From assembly GCF_000378185.1 (NCBI RefSeq), contig NZ_KB899376.1:772357-836356 (forward strand): a stretch of DNA of 64,000 bases. The letters are read 5' to 3'. The stretch comes from Salinimonas chungwhensis DSM 16280 (lineage in GTDB: Bacteria > Pseudomonadota > Gammaproteobacteria > Enterobacterales > Alteromonadaceae). The notes under the pieces were generated by a model. The model searched no databases. It saw only the letters and a list, made by a program, of their open reading frames with translations, and was not told the DNA's origin. Numbering within the stretch: the first letter of the stretch is position 1; the number at the start of each line of letters is the position of its first letter. The translations under genes were made by a program, and so were the position numbers. Shown here in pieces: positions 27,501-37,000 of this stretch.

Positions 27501-27898
27501 TGCTGCCAGTAGCGACACACCGGTTCTGCCTGCGGTAAGTTACAAAAACTGTCGCTTTGTATCAGCCGGTCAATACGCCACACCAGCACCTCACGCCGGT
27601 AAGCAGACTGCTGCGGCACCTTATCCTCGCCAAGCACTGCGCGGGCCGTATTCCACATGAATCGGGTGGGTAGCGGAAATTGGAAATTCATAGCAATGCC
27701 CTGCTGACGGGCAAACTGCATATTCAGCCAATGTTGCATGCCAGGACTTTCCACCAGAATCGTTTCTGGCTGTAGCACCGGCCCTGGCTGCTGCTGAAGC
27801 AAAGCACTAAGTAAATAGCTTAAATGTTCAAGTTTATTTGAGGGATAAAGGGCAAGCAATTGAAATGTCTTTTTGGTTTTTCTGCCATAGTAAGGCAT
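24581..27898 (-). CDS. recC: Exodeoxyribonuclease V gamma subunit RecC
   Basis: A 1105-residue subunit that holds RecBCD together and reads the Chi sequence. Typical segments are YPSNKLEHLSYLL, ILVESPGMQHWLNMQ and FQFPLPTRFMWN near the N terminus, and CILGLNDGDFPRQ in the middle. The ATG at 27898 has no ribosome binding site, and the first about 12 residues look unlike the family; a start at a downstream TTG cannot be excluded. A strong terminator on the same strand ends 25 nt before this ATG, so expression may be by read-through or from a very short leader. Confidence 0.93.
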   Translation of the reverse strand: MPYYGRKTKKTFQLLALYPSNKLEHLSYLLSALLQQQPGPVLQPETILVESPGMQHWLNMQFARQQGIAMNFQFPLPTRFMWNTARAVLGEDKVPQQSAYRREVLVWRIDRLIQSDSFCNLPQAEPVCRYWQHVESVEEQGARRLQFAVALADVLEQYQLYRPQWLFNWEAGETNCQDSEEERWQAEIWRMLVAETPMHPARLHQEAVEALHSKGCDNLPPRVIVFAINTMAPQLVQFFDALAHHTDIHIFHLNPSVSYWGEAKSDRERARILREQGIAQWRDNTLDNPLLGNLGQQGRDLFNLLTDLETFEVSAFDTDPPQEQGQTTNLLHQIHQDILHGQSPDGSFAAAESDDSVLVVSAHSALREVQGLHDNLLYLMQQDPSITPSDVVVMCPAIEDYAPLIDAVFHRVGTASPQRQTPPRIVCSIADRSPLDADPLIAAFISLLSLPDSRFEVTKIMDYLRLDAIRTKFDMHPDDLDLMQFWLEQAHVHWGVDAEHKKQVTENAATQSMFSWYWGLERLLVGMALNDEAQLTADMLSVPHVEGQQSIVLGKLIALIERLRHFARHMTTYRSAEQWHTFLTELRQACFTPSADQIDSWESIGKATSDLAAHCAEAGYTGMLSLRQIRDILIRRFSSPDAGNHFLTGQVTFCSMLPMRSIPFRVVCILGLNDGDFPRQATPVSIDLMADMPRQRGDRSRRLEDRYLFLEAIISARSHLYLSYQANSAQDNSERQPSLVLQELLRMLTAGYNFDQHHIKRLSLHPFSVSAFNRSRPGFEQGWLRLAQAIVGDTGQKVEPIQPLDAARVPEQLDAAGLARCLCQPLRYFASQQLGLYLDSEAPVLNDAEPFGESALTRYQMLHSLVGQSLEQASTEPLLDAARRSGELPATPLTDTLLDNYLAGTQLLTEAIDWPSGKLQEMQFSSSAGDIATTAQVTDNKLMQWHCGSQNTKRKLEQFLSLLIFNAAGVVLPLEVCFLTWPGGQPVPRKAILSPLEPDAAKDLLNMYADIFQQINQAPVPCYADVAITMIKKAKTVTLKEWAQDSDARFEWQKLWQGSVAAPGIKDDAYARWFYPAGIELADLPLEQMETLFRPMHNNYKEKKV

Positions 27899-27922
27899 TT
27901 AAATCATGACATCCAGGCAGAT

Positions 27923-27968
27923 AAAAAAAGCCCGCACAAACCTCAGGACACGAAAAATTTGTACGGGC
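27923..27968 (-). terminator. Rho-independent terminator ahead of recC
   Basis: On the minus strand GCCCGTACAAA (27968-27958) pairs with TTTGTGCGGGC (27940-27930, one wobble) and seven T residues follow. No protein gene on the minus strand ends here, so it either ends a small RNA or attenuates transcription into recC. Confidence 0.85.
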
Positions 27969-28060
27969 AGAGTTACGATTAGCATCACAACACGGTAATG
28001 GCACGTTGCCTGGCATGCCACCACCGTCTGCGTTGTGATGTTACTCAGATAACACAATAG
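27923..28060 (-). ncRNA. Candidate structured small RNA or recC leader
   Basis: Immediately before the terminator the minus strand can form a long stem. CATCACAAC (28040-28032) pairs with GTTGTGATG (27991-27983). After a 4-nt bulge ACGGTGGTGGCA pairs with TGCCATTACCGT through 12 continuous pairs, two of them wobble. A 21-bp stem followed by a strong terminator, with no protein gene, is what a small RNA or transcription attenuator looks like. The 5' end is a guess. I know no named family with this sequence. Confidence 0.55.
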
Positions 28061-28064
28061 CTTA

Positions 28065-28197
28065 TTCAGAAACTATGCCAGCGCACTCTCGCGAGATACA
28101 ACTTATAAATAATTTAAAATCATACACTTAAAAATTAAATACAATTTCTTGGCGGAATAATGCAAACATTATGGTGCATGGCGCACCAGTCTGGCGC
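28065..28197 (-). promoter_or_regulatory. NtrC-like half sites and weak sigma54-like element
   Basis: GCACCA-gtc-TGGCGC at 28183-28197 matches the NtrC palindrome GCACCA-n3-TGGTGC with one mismatch, and TGGTGC-n5-GCACCA at 28172-28188 shares its centre half site. About 100 bp downstream on the minus strand, TGGCATAGTTTCTGAA (28080-28065) resembles a -24/-12 promoter but has CTGA instead of TTGC at -12. The sites could equally serve the plus-strand dUTPase gene. All of this is tentative. Confidence 0.3.
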
Positions 28198-28285
28198 ATT
28201 TGAATTGATTATCGCATAAGATCTCGCTTTTAAGGCCTGGCGGGGTTAGGTACAATTGCGAAAGTTATAAATCAGGAAAATTATC

Positions 28286-28939
28286 ATGCTGTCACAACCA
28301 CAAATCGCAACGATGCTCACACTTCAGGATAAAATGAATACCAGGGTCAATCCTGAATGGCTAAATGCCGGATATGGGTTTTTACGGGCAGCGATGGTCG
28401 AGTCGGTAGAAGCTATTGAACATCATGGCTGGAAATGGTGGAAGGCCCAGAATAAGGATATTGCCCAGTTGCAAATGGAGCTGGTAGATATCTGGCACTT
28501 TGCGTTGTCAGATATCATCATCCGGTATAACGGTGATATCGATCAATCCGCCGCAGATCTGTCTGAAGAATTGGCGCAATCTGTCACCAGCGTAAGCTTT
28601 GATGGTAAAACATATCAATTCAGCCAACAGACTTTACTGGAAAATCTGGAGCTGATGGCAGGTCTGTGCGCGGCAAAACGCTTTAGCGTGCCGCTGTTTG
28701 TGTTTATTGCCTCGCAGTGCGAACTGTCCTCAGACGAGCTGTATCGTCAATATGTGGGTAAAAATGTTCTCAACTTTTTCCGTCAGGATCATGGTTATAA
28801 AGACGGCACATACACTAAGGTTTGGCAGGATCGTGAAGATAACGAACACCTGGTAGAAGTATTACAAACCCTTGATATGCACAGTGATGATTACTCTGAC
28901 AACGTTTATGAAGGGCTGCGTCTTCGCTACCCTGCATAA
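28286..28939 (+). CDS. dUTP diphosphatase, all-alpha (dUTPase_2) type
   Basis: A 217-residue alpha-helical NTP pyrophosphatase of the dimeric dUTPase family, which hydrolyses dUTP to dUMP and so keeps uracil out of DNA. The metal-binding motif is split over AAMVESVEAIEHHGWKWWK (residues about 34-52) and QMELVDIWHF (about 61-70), the ExxxE...ExxxD pattern. The ATG follows TCAGGAAAATTATC at good spacing. It is not related to the trimeric beta-type Dut. It is monocistronic and divergent from recC. Confidence 0.88.
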   Translation: MLSQPQIATMLTLQDKMNTRVNPEWLNAGYGFLRAAMVESVEAIEHHGWKWWKAQNKDIAQLQMELVDIWHFALSDIIIRYNGDIDQSAADLSEELAQSVTSVSFDGKTYQFSQQTLLENLELMAGLCAAKRFSVPLFVFIASQCELSSDELYRQYVGKNVLNFFRQDHGYKDGTYTKVWQDREDNEHLVEVLQTLDMHSDDYSDNVYEGLRLRYPA

Positions 28940-28977
28940 ATTAGCAGTTACCCGGGTCAGCGGCCGCCGGCCTGAGT

Positions 28978-29343
28978 TTACTGGCTGTACTTTTCTGCCA
29001 TTGTCTCAAATTTGTTGCATGCATCGGTAGCCGGCTGGCCACTTTGTAAAACCTCACAACTTAACGCCGCCAGCGAATCAAGACACGCGACCGCCGCTTG
29101 TTGGGCTTCACCTGGCTGCACGGCATTTGTTTGTGCCAGGTACTGGTCGCACATAGAATCAACGACACCTTCAATCATGCTTCGGATCTGTGGCGTGATG
29201 TTTTCCTGGGTGCCCATTTCCTTATAGGCGCATTGTTGAATTTTACCGCACAAATTTTGCGCCGATTGTTCAAAACTGCCCGTTGCAAAACCAGGTGCTG
29301 TCATTACGCACCATCCCAACACCGCCACTGTAATTGATTTCAT
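28978..29343 (-). CDS. Secreted six-cysteine protein of unknown function
   Basis: A 121-residue protein with a signal peptide (residues 1 to about 20, ending in GFA). Six cysteines remain in the mature part (in NLCGKIQQCAYK, SMCDQYL, VACLDSL, LSCEVL and TDACNKF), enough for three disulfides in the periplasm. The rest is predicted to be helical and rich in Gln, Ala and Glu. I do not recognise the family. It lies between the dUTPase and the acyl-CoA ligase genes and is convergent with the dUTPase. Confidence 0.75.
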   Translation of the reverse strand: MKSITVAVLGWCVMTAPGFATGSFEQSAQNLCGKIQQCAYKEMGTQENITPQIRSMIEGVVDSMCDQYLAQTNAVQPGEAQQAAVACLDSLAALSCEVLQSGQPATDACNKFETMAEKYSQ

Positions 29344-29435
29344 GAGTACGAACCTGAGTGGTTATTATTTATACAGACTAATACACATTCATGCATTACT
29401 CCAGGTTAAAACAAAACAATAATCCGGTCAGGCTC

Positions 29436-31112
29436 TTACATATCGATAAATTCTACTTTGCTGTCAAATCTTGCTTGTATAAGGTCTTCGTAGCGCGATT
29501 CAAGCACATGGCGTTTAACTTTCAGCGTCGGCGTTAACAATCCGTTTTCTATCGTCCACGGCTCATCCAGTACCACCACGTGGTCAACGCGCTGATGACT
29601 TTCCAGTTCGCGATTAATCTGTTCCAACGTAGTTTTGAGTGAACTTTCAACATCCCCTCTGTCCTGGTTTTCAGCAGATTCACTAAGTACTAAAAGCGCG
29701 ATAGGCTGGGGTAAATTCGTTCCGGTTACACAAACCTGCTCGATAAGCGGGTTTTCCATGAACGCGGCCTCGATAGGCGCAGGGGTGACATATTTGCCTT
29801 TTTCGGTTTTAAAAATGTCTTTTAATCTGCCCGTGATGCGAATAAATCCTTCACTATCCATAGCGCCTTTGTCACCCGTTTTCAGATACCCGTCGGTAGT
29901 CATGGCTTCGAGTGTTTTTTCGGGCTCCAAATAATACTCGATCATGTTACATGGTGATTTTACCTGAATTTCGCTGTCATCGGAGATTCGGATATCAACA
30001 CCATCATACGCTTTACCAATTGTCCCGATTTTATCTTCGCGAAACGGCAGGCTGGCGGTGCCGTAAGCGCTGTTTTCTGTCATCCCCCAGCCTTCGGAAA
30101 TATTTATACCTATGGAATGAAACCAGCGAATAACTGCCGGGGCCAGCGGCGCAGACCCACTTGCCCAAAAGCGTGCTTTATCTAAGCCCAGCCCCTGTCT
30201 GATTTTTTTTGCAATGAGGCCTTTAACAACAGGCACTGAAAGTAGAAAGTTAAGACGCTTTTGAGGGATTTTTGCCAGCACCCCCATCTGAAACTTAGTC
30301 CATAATCTGGGCACTGATATAAATAAGGTAGGTTCACAGGTTTGTACATCGCGCTGAAAAGTCTCCAGCGATTCAACAAAATAAATCTGTGGCGCTGAAT
30401 AAAAGGCAGCCAGTTCGACCAACACACGTTCAGTAATATGGGCCAGCGGCAGGTAACTCATCAGTCGATCACTATGAACCACTGACAATGGAATTAGTGA
30501 GTTTTTTGCTGCCCAGCAAATCGTCTGGTAGGTGTGCACCACGCCTTTGGGCTGACCAGTGCTGCCGGAGGTATAAATAATGGTCATCATTGAACCGGGA
30601 TTGGGTTCTGGCGAAGAACTCATCGGTTCACAATCAAGAAAGTCTTGCCAGGACTGAGTGCCGCTAATGCCGTCATAGGGGAAATATACGGTGTGATAAT
30701 GCTCAGGTATTGCCGGGATCTGCTCTTCCGGATTATCGAGTTTACCCACAAAAACCAACTTGACATCAGCATGGCGAAGCACGTACTCAATGGTATTTTT
30801 TCCGGCCGACCCGAAAATTGGCACCGACACATGACCGGCCATCATTATACCCAGGTCGCAGATGAACCACTCCGCACTATTTTTTGCAAAAATGGCAATA
30901 CGACTGTTTGGCGCCAAATTCATACTGTTTAGTCGCGCTGCCACACAACGCGCTTCTGCAGCCACCCGCCGCCATGTATAAGTATCCATTTGCCCGTCAC
31001 GGGGCTGATTTAAGAATACTTCATCCGGCCGCTCGCGCTCCCATTTGTAAAGCATTGTTACCGGTGTTTCGTTCACATCGGTAATGGTTTCATTAGCGAG
31101 ATCCAGAGGCAT
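29436..31112 (-). CDS. AMP-binding long-chain acyl-CoA ligase family protein
   Basis: A 558-residue adenylate-forming enzyme. The ATP-binding loop TIIYTSGSTGQPKG is at about 178-190, SEGWGMTENSAYG is the A5-type motif, and YLKTGDKGAMDSEGFIRITGRLKDIFKTEKGKYV covers the hinge and phosphate-binding region. This arrangement, with the KxxxG loop, fits bacterial long-chain fatty acyl-CoA synthetases of the FadD15/ACSL type. I start it at 31112 because AAGGA lies 6 nt before that ATG; an ATG at 31118 is too close to it. It activates a fatty acid for beta-oxidation or lipid synthesis. It is divergent from the iorA-like gene. Confidence 0.88.
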   Translation of the reverse strand: MPLDLANETITDVNETPVTMLYKWERERPDEVFLNQPRDGQMDTYTWRRVAAEARCVAARLNSMNLAPNSRIAIFAKNSAEWFICDLGIMMAGHVSVPIFGSAGKNTIEYVLRHADVKLVFVGKLDNPEEQIPAIPEHYHTVYFPYDGISGTQSWQDFLDCEPMSSSPEPNPGSMMTIIYTSGSTGQPKGVVHTYQTICWAAKNSLIPLSVVHSDRLMSYLPLAHITERVLVELAAFYSAPQIYFVESLETFQRDVQTCEPTLFISVPRLWTKFQMGVLAKIPQKRLNFLLSVPVVKGLIAKKIRQGLGLDKARFWASGSAPLAPAVIRWFHSIGINISEGWGMTENSAYGTASLPFREDKIGTIGKAYDGVDIRISDDSEIQVKSPCNMIEYYLEPEKTLEAMTTDGYLKTGDKGAMDSEGFIRITGRLKDIFKTEKGKYVTPAPIEAAFMENPLIEQVCVTGTNLPQPIALLVLSESAENQDRGDVESSLKTTLEQINRELESHQRVDHVVVLDEPWTIENGLLTPTLKVKRHVLESRYEDLIQARFDSKVEFIDM

Positions 31113-31236
31113 AAGCATTCCTTTTTCGTGTAACGTTATTTACGCAATTTTTACAAATATATAATAAGCAGGTTTTATCACTCAAGCAGATTCGCATAAT
31201 TCCTTTATATATTACTGAATAAGCTTTATCTATCAT

Positions 31237-31252
31237 TGAGGATTTATCCTCA
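31237..31252. promoter_or_regulatory. Palindrome upstream of the IorAB-type operon
   Basis: TGAGGAT-TT-ATCCTCA is a perfect 7-bp inverted repeat with a 2-bp centre. It lies about 80 bp before the iorA-like start codon in the divergent gap. It could be an operator; no regulator is encoded next to it. Confidence 0.3.
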
Positions 31253-31329
31253 TCCCGAAAAGCTGTCAAAGTTGCTATTCTAGGAAAAACGGTGTACGCA
31301 TAGGTAATCAGCAAGCAAGGCAAATCACT

Positions 31330-31788
31330 ATGATCACATTTACCCTTAATAACCAGACGCAAAGTTACTCAGGCGACCCACAAATGCCATTATTGTGGTA
31401 CTTACGCGATGCTGCCGGCTTGACCGGTACCAAATACGGGTGCGGCATGGCATTGTGCGGTGCCTGTACAGTTCACATTGACGGCGATGCCACCCGTTCG
31501 TGTCGACTTCCTATGGCGGCAGTGGCGGACAAACGTATCACCACCATCGAAGGTCTGGACGAGAAAAACGCCCATCCGGTACAAATTGCATGGGCCGAAA
31601 ATGATGTTCCTCAGTGTGGTTATTGCCAGAGCGGTCAAATGATGCAGGCGGCCGCGTTGCTTTCCGCTAATCCCAGTCCTACTGACGAGGAAATTGAGCA
31701 GTCTATGTCAGGAAATATATGCCGTTGTGGTACCTACCCTCGAATTAAGAAAGCCATTAAGGCGGCAGCCGGGAGTGAAAAAGCATGA
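31330..31788 (+). CDS. 2Fe-2S subunit of a molybdenum hydroxylase (IorA-like)
   Basis: A 152-residue protein with two [2Fe-2S] sites. The plant-ferredoxin-type ligands are Cys38, Cys43, Cys46 and Cys58 ([10 protein letters not shown]); the second cluster uses Cys96, Cys99, Cys131 and Cys133 (CGYC and CRC). This is the small subunit arrangement of xanthine-oxidase-family enzymes such as isoquinoline 1-oxidoreductase and aldehyde oxidase. It passes electrons from the molybdenum centre of the partner subunit to an acceptor. It overlaps the large-subunit gene by 4 nt. No FAD-subunit gene is adjacent, as usual for the Ior type. Confidence 0.92.
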   Translation: MITFTLNNQTQSYSGDPQMPLLWYLRDAAGLTGTKYGCGMALCGACTVHIDGDATRSCRLPMAAVADKRITTIEGLDEKNAHPVQIAWAENDVPQCGYCQSGQMMQAAALLSANPSPTDEEIEQSMSGNICRCGTYPRIKKAIKAAAGSEKA

Positions 31789-34028
31789 CAACACATTCGC
31801 CTTATCGACGCGCTTTTCTCAAACAGGTGGCTACCGGAACAGGTTTGACGCTGGGTCTCACCCTGCTTCCCAAGTCCACTGCGGTAGCAGCTGCGCAAAG
31901 CGCCGATTCGCATCTTGCGCCAAATGTATTTATTGCAGTTACTGCAGATGGCACCGTAGAAATAACCTGCCATCGTTCTGAGATGGGACAGCAGATAAAA
32001 ACCGCCATTACCCAAATCATCGCTGATGAACTGGATGCTGACTGGCAAAGGGTCGTCACTCTGCAAGCGGATGGCGATAAAAAATACGGCGATCAAAACA
32101 CAGATGGCTCACGCAGTGTCAGGCGCAATCTCGCCCGGTTACAAATGGCCGGCGCCACCGCAGCACTACTTCTTAAGCAGGCCGCTGCCAAAGGCTGGCA
32201 AGTTAATGCGGAGGACTGCGAATGCAAAGATCATAAGGTTGTTCACACCCCAAGCGGCAAACGTGTCGACTTTGCTGATATTGTCGCGGTGGCCGCCACT
32301 TTGCCACTACCCGAAGAGGGACTGGTAAAGCCTAAAGCACGTCAGGACTGGCGGTACGTTGGTAAAGCAGTACGTAGCGTAGACATGGAAAAAATAATCA
32401 GCGGCACCACTACTTTCGGCCAGGATATGGCGGTTGAAAATATGCTTTATGCAGTTATCCAGCGTCCGCCGGTTATGTTTACCCAGCCTGAGTCGGTTGA
32501 TGATAAACAAACCAAAAATATTGCCGGCGTCGTAAAGGTATTGCAGATGCCCACCGCCTCAGCACCGGCCAACTTCGCTCCTTTAGGAGGCGTTGCCGTG
32601 CTGGCTGATAATACCTGGTCGGCGATGCAGGGGGCGGATGCACTCGTAGTGACGTGGAGCAAAAACACGCATAATACTTACAACTCTGAAGCAGAAAAGA
32701 AAACGCTCATTGAAACGGCTGCAGCTGACGGTGAAATTGTTCGCCAGCGAGGCGATGCATCTGCGGCACTTAAAAAAGCGCAAAAAACAGTTTCTGCAAC
32801 CTACTATGCACCTCTATTAGCCCAGGCACCGATGGAGCCACCGGCTGCTCTTGCCAAAGTAAGTAATGATACTGCCGAGATATGGACCAGTACTCAAAAC
32901 CCGCAGGCTACGCAGGCTATTGTGGCTGAAGTACTTAAAATCCCCCCGGAAAATGTTACTGTTCACGTAACATTGCTGGGCGGAGGATTTGGTCGCAAAG
33001 CCAAGCCTGACTTTGCTGCCGAGGCCGCCTGGCTGGCACGTGAGGCCGGTCGGCCGGTGAAGGTTATTTGGCGCAGAGAGGATGATATTCAACACGGTTT
33101 TTACCATACCGTAAGCGCACAGCACATCCAGGCGGGGTTAGATAGCAAGGGAAATACGGTGGCCTGGAAGCATAATACTGTTTTTCCTACCATCAGCAGC
33201 ACCTTCTCTACAGAAGCCAATTCACCCAGTAGCGGTGAACTGCGGCTGGGTTTTATTGATAACCCGTTTGATATACCTAACCTACAGTTAGAAAAAGGAA
33301 AAGCCGAAAACCATGTACGAATCGGCTGGCTTCGCTCAGTGGCCAATGTTTATCATGCATATGCCATTCATACCTTTGCCGATGAGCTGGCTTATGCAGC
33401 AGGCGTTGATAGTAAAGCCTATCTTCAGCAGCTTATTGGTAAACCCCGGCACATTGATTTGGCGAAGGAAGGCGCAGAATATGATAACTATGGCGACCCT
33501 ATTGAAGATTATCCGATAGACACCGGCCGATTACTGGCTGTGCTTGAGAAAGCCACAGCAATGGCAGACTGGGAAAACAGAAAGAAACAGCAACGACATC
33601 TTGGTGTGGCTGCTCACCGTTCTTTTTTAAGTTATGTTGCCACTGTGGTTGAAGTCGATGTTGATAAAGACGGTAACTGGGCCATCCCCAATGCGTACAT
33701 ATGTATTGATGCCGGTACAGTGGTTAATCCAGATCATGTAAAAGCACAATGTGAAGGCGGCGCTATTTATGGTCTGAGCTGTGCCATTGGAGAGATAAGC
33801 GCCCAGGACGGAGCAATTTCACAGACAAACTTCCATAATTATCAGGTCGCTCGCATTCAGCATGCTCCTAAGAATATAGAGGTGCATATTGTAGACAGCA
33901 ACGCGCCACCTGGTGGCGTTGGCGAGCCCCCCACACCACCCTTTGCCCCGGCGCTGGCAAATGCGATATTCGCGGCCACAGGACAGCGAATCCATGAGCT
34001 GCCCATTCCATTAAAGCTGACCGTCTAA
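31785..34028 (+). CDS. Molybdopterin-binding subunit of a xanthine dehydrogenase-family enzyme (IorB-like)
   Basis: A 747-residue large subunit that binds the molybdenum cofactor and hydroxylates an aldehyde or N-heterocycle. Residues 8-13 (RRAFLK) followed by a hydrophobic stretch form a twin-arginine signal, so the folded enzyme is probably exported to the periplasm. [11 protein letters not shown] is the Moco-binding glycine motif and [19 protein letters not shown] contains the active-site glutamate region near the C terminus. Single-chain IorB-like enzymes take electrons to cytochromes rather than FAD. The substrate is unknown. Its need for molybdenum cofactor matches the moa-mod genes earlier in the window. 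Confidence 0.9.
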   Translation: MTTHSPYRRAFLKQVATGTGLTLGLTLLPKSTAVAAAQSADSHLAPNVFIAVTADGTVEITCHRSEMGQQIKTAITQIIADELDADWQRVVTLQADGDKKYGDQNTDGSRSVRRNLARLQMAGATAALLLKQAAAKGWQVNAEDCECKDHKVVHTPSGKRVDFADIVAVAATLPLPEEGLVKPKARQDWRYVGKAVRSVDMEKIISGTTTFGQDMAVENMLYAVIQRPPVMFTQPESVDDKQTKNIAGVVKVLQMPTASAPANFAPLGGVAVLADNTWSAMQGADALVVTWSKNTHNTYNSEAEKKTLIETAAADGEIVRQRGDASAALKKAQKTVSATYYAPLLAQAPMEPPAALAKVSNDTAEIWTSTQNPQATQAIVAEVLKIPPENVTVHVTLLGGGFGRKAKPDFAAEAAWLAREAGRPVKVIWRREDDIQHGFYHTVSAQHIQAGLDSKGNTVAWKHNTVFPTISSTFSTEANSPSSGELRLGFIDNPFDIPNLQLEKGKAENHVRIGWLRSVANVYHAYAIHTFADELAYAAGVDSKAYLQQLIGKPRHIDLAKEGAEYDNYGDPIEDYPIDTGRLLAVLEKATAMADWENRKKQQRHLGVAAHRSFLSYVATVVEVDVDKDGNWAIPNAYICIDAGTVVNPDHVKAQCEGGAIYGLSCAIGEISAQDGAISQTNFHNYQVARIQHAPKNIEVHIVDSNAPPGGVGEPPTPPFAPALANAIFAATGQRIHELPIPLKLTV

Positions 34029-37000
34029 CGGGAAATATTAGCAGACCAGTTTTGCTGAATCATCGCAGTGATCTGGTCTGCCTCCACCGGCTTTGAATAG
34101 TAGAAGCCCTGGTGATTATAACAACCAAACAGTTGCAGTGTTTCTGCCTGTGACTCAGTTTCTACGCCTTCTGCCACACATTCCATATTAAAGGTTTTCG
34201 CCAGTTCTATGGTCGTTTTTACCAGTGCTGCTGCCTGGGCATCCTTTTCAATACCTTCAATGAAGCTTTTATCTATTTTCAGTACGTCCACCGGGAACTT
34301 TCGCAGATAGCTCAGCGACGAATAGCCCGTACCAAAGTCATCCAGAGAAAACAGAAAACCTGCATCCTGGAATTCTCTGATTCGTTCTTGCGCAAATTTA
34401 CTGTCTTCCATCAACAACCCTTCGGTGATTTCAAACCTCATGGAGCGCTCAGTGAGGTTACGCTGGTACATCATGGTGCGCAATGTACTTAAATGTAACT
34501 CTGCTTTAAATTGCAACGCAGAAATATTGACAGAGACATAGCCGTGAAAACCATTTTGCTGCCATTGTGCCAGGTCATCCAACGCCCTGACGATAGCCAT
34601 CCTTGTAACGTCTACGATATAACGAAGCTCTTCAAGCACTGGTATAAACTCACCGGGAACCATTGGTGCATCCGGCATATCACATCGCAACAAAAGCTCT
34701 ATGCCTTCTATGGAACCTGATTCAGTATCCATTATAGGTTGATAATGATTGTAAAAACGCCCCTCCTGATAAGCCAGCTTCACGCGGTTTTCCAACGTCA
34801 TCTGCTCTTTGGCACGCTCGTTCATTTCAGCGGTAAAGTAAGCAAAGCCATCCACTCCGTCTTTTTTAGCGCAGTACATGGCAACATCAGCCTGCTTTAT
34901 AAGGTCGCTCGGCGTCGCTGAATCATCAGGGTATAATGAAATTCCGATACTACATGAGATGCATAAAAGTTCGTTATCAATAGCGATAGGGGTCTCAACC
35001 GTTTCTATCAGGTGGGCAACGAACGAACTCAATGAATTGGTGCACGCTATACGCTCTCGCACAATTACAAACTCATCACCGCCCAATCGCGCGACGGTAT
35101 CCTGTTGGCTGGCAAGGCTAACCATGCGTGCAGCCACCACTTTTAACAGTTTATCGCCCATTTCGTGGCCTAAACTGTCATTAATACCTTTAAAGCGGTC
35201 AAGATCTATAAATAATACCGCGACGCGACTGCTATCTTCTGTGGCGTTGGCGATGGCATGAGATAACCTGTCCACTAGCAAATTTCGGTTAAGCAGCCCT
35301 GTGAGACTATCATAACTGGCCATCTTAACCAGTTTTCGCTCAGCCTCTTTCTGCTCAGAAACGTCACTGAAAACCATAAGATAATAATCGATACTTTCCG
35401 GACTTTTGTCATCTGCCACCGCTGTAGTATCAATGATTACATCATGCCGACCGCCATCGACAGTATCAAAGGTGGTTTCACGTTTTAAAAAACCACCTGG
35501 TTCCATCGCCAGTAACGGCTCATAAAGTTGTTCACGGATAGCAGGGTTGCGCCGGTAAAGCTTAGCCAGAGCATGGTCGGCAGCTTCATCTTCAGCAAGT
35601 CCGAGGGCACGACAGAAGGACGGATTGACTGCCATGGGACGCATTTGCTCATCAAAGACGATGACCCAGTCGCGGGTTTGATTGAATGCTTCACCCATTA
35701 CCCGCAAGCGGCGCTCGGTTCTGGCAACCTTTTTAATTTCTCGCTGACGCCAAAACATATAGGCGACAAAAGTAGTCAGTATTAGCAAAACGTAAATTGT
35801 ATAGGCAAGAGGTGAGCGAAAAGGCGGATGCGGAATGGAAAATGTCAGCTTACCCGGCGTGACTTCGTATCCATATCGTTCGGTGGTAGGCGCCACTTTA
35901 AATACATAATCACCAGGCCCCAAAAATGCAAACGCGGCTTTCCCCTGACTGGTTATCGACTGACTTAGCATTCTGCCATTTCGGGTAAGCTCATAAACAT
36001 AATTGTCAGCGGCATCAAAACTGGCCAGGGTTGAGGAAAAATGAATTTCGATACCAAAGTCATCATGATTGAGGTCCAGATGGGTCTGACTTAAATTCGT
36101 CATAGGCATACCCAAAGAACGTGAATCAAGTGATACCTCACTGATAACCATAGGCTGTTTAACACGCTCACTGCCGTTTCCGGCGCTTAATGCCGCAGGG
36201 TCAAAAATAACAATTCCGCCAGTAGACCCATACGCAATACGCCCATCATTTAGCATAACCGACGCATTGTCATTAAACTCCGACACATTGATCTCCCGGC
36301 CATAAACAAAAGAGGAAATCAGCCGACTATCTGGCATGAAACGAAACACCCCCTGGTGCGAGCTAAACCATAGGCTGCCCTGCGCATCAGCCTGAACCCC
36401 GTAAGTGATGTCCGTTTTTAGAAGGTTATCGCTATTGAACCTTTTTACAACGCGTTTACTTTCCAGCTCGATACCAATTAGTCCGAATCGAGGAAAGCCG
36501 AGCCACAGTAAACCATCGCTTGCTGTCCAGGACGTGACTGCGGCGTCACTGGTTCTTTCGGTGGGTTGATACTCGTACAACAGTTCTGGAGTGAGTGTTA
36601 CCGGATCAAACTGCCAAACCCCGTCTTGCGTAGATAACAACATATCTCCATTGAGGGCTTGCGAGGTACCTAAAAATGCCCACGCACGGGAGGGCTTTAT
36701 TTTAGGATGATCAAATTTTAGTTCTTCCAGACTACGGGTTGTAAAGTCGTAGCGATAAAACCGATGAGACAAGAAATACAACCGCCCCTGAGAATCCAGC
36801 GCCATGCCATAGATCCAGCCGGCCATTATCTCCGCATCCCCGGCATTTTGCGTAGGCACTGGCATAAGCTTACCGCTTTGTTTATCAAAGAGTCGCACAC
36901 CAGAATAATTGCCGATATAAAGATGATCCTCGTCGGCCGGTAAGACTTGCGAGATGGCAGCATCGAAATCCGCCCCATCCGCATAGTCTAAAAATTTTCG

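Noticed and set aside
27834..28016. Cys-containing 60-residue minus-strand frame across the recC start and the terminator
   Set aside because: It runs through the terminator stem and overlaps recC in another frame; the structured RNA is a better explanation.
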